The translations under genes were made by a program, and so were the position numbers. Under the pieces are notes generated by a model. It saw nothing but the letters and a program-made list of their open reading frames with translations, was not told the origin of the DNA and ran no database searches. Below, in pieces: positions 1 to 5,301 of a stretch of 5,301 nucleotides of DNA; within the stretch, counting starts at the first letter, position 1, and every line of letters starts with the position of its first letter. Where the stretch lies: contig MWAC01000302.1 in the NCBI GenBank assembly GCA_002068815.1, positions 1-5,301 on the forward strand, read 5' to 3'. The DNA is from Firmicutes bacterium ADurb.Bin467 (lineage in GTDB: Bacteria; Bacillota; Clostridia; Christensenellales; Aristaeellaceae).

Positions 1-159
1 GGTGTCGTACGCGAGCCGCTGCTCGTTGGCCCCGAAGATGATGAAGTGCGCGATCGCGCCGTTCGTGCGGCTGCCCAGGAATCCGGCGAGGTGGGCGTCG
101 ACGTAGGCGGCGACGTCCGGATTCTCGGAGAGGTAGCGACCGCCGTCGAAGTGCTCGAA
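1..159 (-). pseudogene. Fragment of a protein with NPDVAAYV-type repeats (RTX/surface protein-like)
   Basis: The minus-strand frame that starts with TTC at 159-157, shifted by one base from the symporter frame, gives 53 codons: FEHFDGGRYLSENPDVAAYV, then a linker DAHLAGFLGSRTNG, then AIAHFIIFGANEQRLAYDT at the edge. The pattern FD..YL..NPDVAAAV...HY..FG..EGR is a repeat commonly seen in hemolysin-type calcium-binding (RTX), S-layer-like and other large secreted proteins, notably of alphaproteobacteria and cyanobacteria. It is unrelated to AGCS transporters. No start, stop or second copy is visible, so only this one repeat-like unit can be described. The assignment rests on recognition of the NPDVAAYV and HFIIFG phrases alone and is moderately sure. 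It appears to be foreign to the adjacent operon. Confidence 0.6.
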
Positions 160-160
160 C

Positions 161-424
161 GCCGGGCCCGCCGAGCGCGATCGCCCCCGCGACGCCGGCG
201 ATGTTCCCGGTGCCGACCGTCGCCGCGAGCGCCGTCGTCATCGCCTGAAACGGCGTGACGTCGCCCGGCGCGCGCGCGGGGTTCTTGCGAAAGAGCCGGC
301 GGAACATCTCCCCGAACCGGCGGAACTGCACGAATCCCGTCCGCAGCGTGAACAGCGCGCCGGTGCCGGAGAGCAGCAAAAGCATCGGCGCGCCCCAGAC
401 GATCTCGTTCAGCCACGCAAACAT
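161..424 (-). CDS. Sodium:alanine/glycine symporter (AGCS family), N-terminal fragment
   Basis: AGCS proteins are inner-membrane transporters that take up alanine or glycine with sodium. From ATG 424, preceded by a GGAGG ribosome site six bases upstream, 88 residues read as a normal family N-terminus: [20 protein letters not shown] with a first hydrophobic segment at about 8-28, then the basic loop [17 protein letters not shown], then the family hallmark [32 protein letters not shown]. That glycine-rich segment is part of the conserved transport core. AGCS proteins continue GGPGA(V/I)FWMW, but after GGPG this frame gives an arginine-rich string (VRALRRRS) with no family similarity, although it stays open to the left edge. 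The gene is therefore broken or joined to other DNA at 160/161. A full member is about 450-500 residues. It follows uvrA in the same direction, separated by a terminator. Substrate cannot be decided from this fragment. Confidence 0.88.
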
Positions 425-430
425 CCCGCA

Positions 431-435
431 CCTCC
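431..435 (-). promoter_or_regulatory. Ribosome binding site of the AGCS symporter gene
   Basis: GGAGG on the minus strand, six bases before ATG 424-422. It directly follows the T-tract of the terminator. It supports ATG 424 as the start, which also matches the usual short N-terminus of AGCS proteins. Confidence 0.75.
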
Positions 436-464
436 AAAAGAAACGGGAGGCCTTCGGCCTCCCG
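436..464 (-). terminator. Rho-independent terminator after uvrA
   Basis: A perfect 9-bp inverted repeat (444-452 with 456-464, arms CGGGAGGCC/GGCCTCCCG, 3-base loop) is followed on the minus strand by TTTCTTTT (443-436). It lies about 40 bases after the uvrA stop, so it should end uvrBA transcription. Its stem ends only 19 bases before the symporter ATG, placing it in that gene's leader. Confidence 0.85.
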
Positions 465-504
465 GGTTGTCGCGCCGTCGCGCTTCATTGGATGCGCTGT
501 TTTT

Positions 505-1752
505 CTATTTGAGAACCTTTTTCAGGAACATTCCCGTGTAGCTGTGGCCGCACTCCGCGACCTCCTCGGGCGTTCCCTCGGCGATCACGGTGCCGCCGCG
601 GTCGCCGCCCTCGGGGCCCATGTCGATGATGTAGTCGGCGGTCTTGATGACGTCCAGGTTGTGCTCGATGACGACGAGCGTGTTTCCGGCCTCGGCGAGC
701 CGGTCGAGCACCTCGTCGAGCCGCTCGACGTCGGCGACGTGAAGTCCCGTCGTCGGCTCGTCGAGCACGTAGATCGTGCGCCCGGTCGCGCGGCGGGAGA
801 GCTCCGTCGCGAGCTTGATGCGCTGCGCCTCGCCGCCGGAGAGCGTCGTCGAGGGTTGCCCGAGCTTGATGTAGCCGAGCCCGACGTCCTGGAGCGTCTG
901 CAGCTTCGTCGCGATCCGCGGCAGCGGCCGGAAGAACTCGAGCGCCTCGTCGATCGTCATCTCGAGCACCTCGTAGATGTTCTTGCCCTTGTAGCGCACC
1001 TCGAGCGTCTCGCGGTTGTACCGCTGGCCGCGGCAGACCTCGCAGGGGACGTAGACGTCCGGCAGGAAGTGCATCTCGATCTTGATGATGCCGTCGCCCG
1101 TGCACGCCTCGCAGCGGCCGCCCTTGACGTTGAAGCTGAAGCGGTTCGATTTGTAGCCGCGCGCGCGCGCGTCGTTCGTCGAGGCGAACACCTCGCGGAT
1201 CAGGTCGAACACGCCCGTGTAGGTCGCGGGGTTCGAGCGCGGCGTGCGACCGATCGGCGACTGGTCGATCGCGATGATCTTGTCGAGCTGTTTCAGCCCA
1301 TCGATAGAGTCGTGCGCGCCGGCGCGCAGCCGCGAGCGGTTCAGCTTCTGCGAGAGCGACTTATAGAGGATTTCGTTGACGAGCGACGACTTGCCGCTGC
1401 CGGACACGCCGGTCACGCAGGTCATGACGCCCAGCGGAAAGCGGACGTCGATGTTCTTCAGGTTGTTCGCGCGCGCGCCGCGGACCTCGATGTATCCGCT
1501 CGGCTTCCGTCGGACCGCCGGCACGGGCACGCTCCGCCTGCCGGACAGATACGCGCCGGTGATCGAGCGATCGGCCGCCATGATCTCCGCCGGCGTCCCG
1601 CACGCGACGACCTCGCCGCCGAGCACGCCCGCGCCGGGGCCGATGTCGACGATGTAGTCGCTCGCCATCATCGTCTCCTCGTCGTGCTCGACGACGATCA
1701 GCGTGTTCCCGAGGTCGCGCAGCGATTTCAGCGTGCCGAGCAGCCGCTGCAC
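505..1752 (-). CDS. uvrA: UvrABC excinuclease subunit A, C-terminal part of the same interrupted gene
   Basis: This is the downstream piece of uvrA, with homology from [17 protein letters not shown] (codon at 1747-1749) to LKKVLK and TAG at 505-507. The GTG at 1750-1752 that opens the frame belongs to the ispG insert, and no convincing ribosome site precedes it, so independent translation is doubtful. Numbered from that GTG: the end of ATPase domain I with VVEHDE at about 20-25; ATPase domain II with Walker [10 protein letters not shown] at 115-123; the C-terminal zinc module C214, C217, C237, C240 (CEAC...CEVC), which in UvrA is needed for damage-specific DNA binding; signature LSGGE at 304-308; Walker [12 protein letters not shown] at 328-338; and the switch His in VIEHN at about 364. 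Adding 470 upstream residues and 56 replaced residues gives 940 in total, the length of E. coli UvrA. Domain II is complete; only domain I is damaged. Confidence 0.95.
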   Translation of the reverse strand: MQRLLGTLKSLRDLGNTLIVVEHDEETMMASDYIVDIGPGAGVLGGEVVACGTPAEIMAADRSITGAYLSGRRSVPVPAVRRKPSGYIEVRGARANNLKNIDVRFPLGVMTCVTGVSGSGKSSLVNEILYKSLSQKLNRSRLRAGAHDSIDGLKQLDKIIAIDQSPIGRTPRSNPATYTGVFDLIREVFASTNDARARGYKSNRFSFNVKGGRCEACTGDGIIKIEMHFLPDVYVPCEVCRGQRYNRETLEVRYKGKNIYEVLEMTIDEALEFFRPLPRIATKLQTLQDVGLGYIKLGQPSTTLSGGEAQRIKLATELSRRATGRTIYVLDEPTTGLHVADVERLDEVLDRLAEAGNTLVVIEHNLDVIKTADYIIDMGPEGGDRGGTVIAEGTPEEVAECGHSYTGMFLKKVLK

Positions 1753-1917
1753 CTTGGACTCACCGAAGCGGGAATGGGCATCAAAGGCGTAGCGTGGTCC
1801 GCGTCGGTACTCGGCGTCTTGCTCTCCGAAGGCATCGGCGATACGATCCGCGTCTCGCTCACGCCCGAGCCCAACGGCGATCGCGCGCGCGAGGTGATCG
1901 TCGCGCAGGAAATCCTA
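1750..1917 (+). pseudogene. ispG: Internal fragment of ispG (gcpE), replacing part of uvrA
   Basis: Read on the plus strand, these 168 nt give 56 codons beginning [13 protein letters not shown], continuing through [16 protein letters not shown] and ending [10 protein letters not shown]. This matches the conserved core of IspG, 4-hydroxy-3-methylbut-2-enyl diphosphate synthase of the MEP pathway, just upstream of the cysteines that bind its [4Fe-4S] cluster. The preceding nine bases (1741-1749) also read QPL, as in the family phrase QPLHLG, but fit uvrA too. The version MGxKG...[21 protein letters not shown] resembles proteobacterial, especially alphaproteobacterial, IspG more than the usual Firmicutes form; this is from memory, not a search. 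It has no start, stop or catalytic cysteines and cannot be functional. It uses AAA, GTA, TTG and several GAA codons, which seem less common in the flanking genes. The minus-strand frames of this stretch show no UvrA similarity. Confidence 0.92.
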
Positions 1918-3323
1918 CCTAAGCCGGGAGTCGATCTCCTTCAATATCTGCTTTGCGATCGCGCGCTGCTTGTCGGTGAGCTCGACGCCTGCGAAGAACG
2001 TGCGCGCGTCGAGGATCGACATGTCCGACACCTCGGCGATCGACTTGCCGCCGACCGTGACCGCGAGCGCCTCGCGCTTCAATCGCTTTCCGCCGCACTC
2101 GGGGCAGGGCGTGTTCGCCATGTAGCCCTCGAACACGACCTTCATCGCGTCCGAGTGCGTCTCGCGGTAGCGGCGCTCGAGGTTCGTGATGATGCCCTCG
2201 AACGGCGCGTTGAACACGCCGCCGCCGTCCTCGCGCTGGTACTCGAGCCGTATCTTCTCGCCGCGGGTGCCGTAGAGCAGTTTGTCGACGATCTCCTCCG
2301 GGAGCTCCGAGACCGGCGCGTCGAGCGAGAAGTTATACTTGTCGGCGAGCCCCTTCAGATACATCGTCGCCATGCTGTCCGGCTCCGCGGAGTTCCAGCC
2401 GCTGACCTGTATCGCTCCCTCGTTGAGCGACTTCGACGGGTCCGGCACGATCATGTTCGGGTCGATCTTGAGCAGCACGCCGAGCCCGGAGCACGTCGGG
2501 CACGCGCCGTACGGGTTGTTGAACGAGAACATCCGGGGAGCGAGCTCCTCGATCGAGATGTTGCAGTCCGGGCAGGCGTAGTTCTGCGAAAACAGCATGT
2601 CCTCGCCGTCGACGACGCTCGCGACGACGAGCCCGCCCGAGAGCCGCATCGCGGTCTCGACCGAGTCGGTCAGCCGCTGCTGTATGTCCTCGCGCACGGT
2701 GAGCCGGTCGACCACGACCTCGACCGTGTGCTTCTTCGTCTTCGTGAGCTTCGGCGGGTCCGCGATCTCGCAGAGCTCCCCGTCGACGCGCATGCGGACG
2801 AACCCCTGCTTCGCCATGTCCTCGAACAGCTTCACGTACTCGCCCTTGCGCGCGCGGACGACCGGCGCGAGCACCTGTATGCGCGTGCGCTCCGGCAGCG
2901 CCAGAATCTGGTCGACGACCTGGTCGACCGTCTGCTGGCGGATCTCCTTGCCGCACTCGGGACAGTGCGGCACGCCCGCGCGCGCGTACATAAGCCGCAG
3001 GTAGTCGTGAATCTCGGTCACGGTGCCGACCGTCGAGCGCGGATTCTTCGAGGTCGTCTTCTGGTCGATCGAGATCGCGGGGGAGAGGCCGTCGATCGAA
3101 TCGACGTCCGGCTTCTCCATCTGGCCCAAAAACTGCCGCGCGTACGAGGACAGCGACTCCACATAGCGCCGCTGCCCCTCGGCATAGATCGTGTCGAACG
3201 CGAGCGAGCTCTTGCCCGAGCCCGAAAGTCCGGTCATGACGATCAGGCTGTCGCGCGGGAGCTCGACAGTGATGTCCTTTAAGTTGTGCTCGCGCGCGCC
3301 GCGCACGATGATCTTGTCGTTTC

Positions 3324-3327
<4 letters not shown>
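1915..3327 (-). CDS. uvrA: UvrABC excinuclease subunit A, N-terminal half of an interrupted gene
   Basis: UvrA is the dimeric ABC ATPase that finds bulky DNA lesions and loads UvrB. This part has 470 residues from ATG 3327, with an AGGAGG ribosome site eight bases upstream. It shows [19 protein letters not shown], Walker [10 protein letters not shown] at 33-41, the Q-loop region [20 protein letters not shown], a CPEC pair at C122/C125, the UvrB-binding region at about 130-245, zinc-module cysteines C252, C255, C276 and C279, and another CPEC pair at C408/C411. Homology runs to EIDSRLR, where the family continues with FLVNVGLxYLTLSR. Here the next codon is TAG (1915-1917), because an ispG fragment on the other strand begins. 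The first ATPase domain therefore has Walker A but lacks its ABC signature and Walker B. Taken literally, the product is a non-functional truncation. The sequence on both sides looks intact and conserved, so a recent event or an assembly error is more likely than old decay. Confidence 0.95.

Positions 3328-5301
<1,974 letters not shown>

Noticed and set aside
1..424. AGCS gene with a simple sequencing frameshift near 160
   Set aside because: No frame downstream of 160 returns to AGCS sequence such as AVFWMW; the readable frame encodes an unrelated repeat protein.
1750..1917. Programmed inversion, intein, intron or diversity-generating element inside uvrA
   Set aside because: No inverted repeats flank the segment, no recombinase, reverse transcriptase or template repeat is present, there is no intein or intron motif, and the content is plain IspG coding sequence.
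544..3282. A 912-codon open frame on the plus strand antisense to uvrA
   Set aside because: It is rich in Arg, Asp, Val and Leu, as expected of the complement of a high-GC gene, and matches no family except where it passes through the ispG fragment (1741-1917). It is a shadow, not a gene or a fusion.

Overview
This GC-rich 5.3 kb window carries a bacterial nucleotide excision repair operon on the minus strand, read from right to left: uvrB (5' end cut by the right edge), then uvrA, then a rho-independent terminator, then the start of an AGCS-type sodium:amino acid symporter gene. uvrB and uvrA overlap by ATGA and are probably translationally coupled. The uvrB-uvrA order, Firmicutes-like phrases in UvrB ([24 protein letters not shown]) and the AGCS neighbour suggest a GC-rich Firmicutes-like host, possibly a clostridial or gut lineage. 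That is inference, and no phylogeny could be run.

The main anomaly is in uvrA. Between codon 470 and the codon for QRLLGTLK, the family expects 56 residues holding the ABC signature (LSGGE) and Walker B (LDEP) of the first ATPase domain. Those 168 nt are absent. In their place, on the opposite strand, are exactly 168 nt (1750-1917) encoding 56 residues of IspG (GcpE), the [4Fe-4S] enzyme of the MEP isoprenoid pathway. Length and outer reading frame are preserved, but uvrA meets a TAG at once. The left junction lies in 9 nt (1741-1749) that read as UvrA QRL on one strand and IspG QPL on the other.

A second discontinuity lies at the left edge. The symporter reads normally for 88 residues to GGPG, then homology stops at 160/161. 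Positions 1-159 instead encode, in another minus-strand frame, a repeat of the NPDVAAYV...HFIIFG type known from RTX/calcium-binding surface proteins.

Layout: 1-159 foreign repeat-protein fragment; 161-424 symporter N-terminus; 425-504 intergenic with SD and terminator; 505-1749 uvrA 3' part; 1750-1917 ispG fragment; 1918-3327 uvrA 5' part; 3324-5301 uvrB. Two unrelated coding fragments, each of about one short-read length, point first to a chimeric assembly or amplification. A real rearrangement that inactivates uvrA is possible but needs read-level support. I see no phage, CRISPR, IS element, tRNA or rRNA, and nothing that supports a new defence or mobile system.
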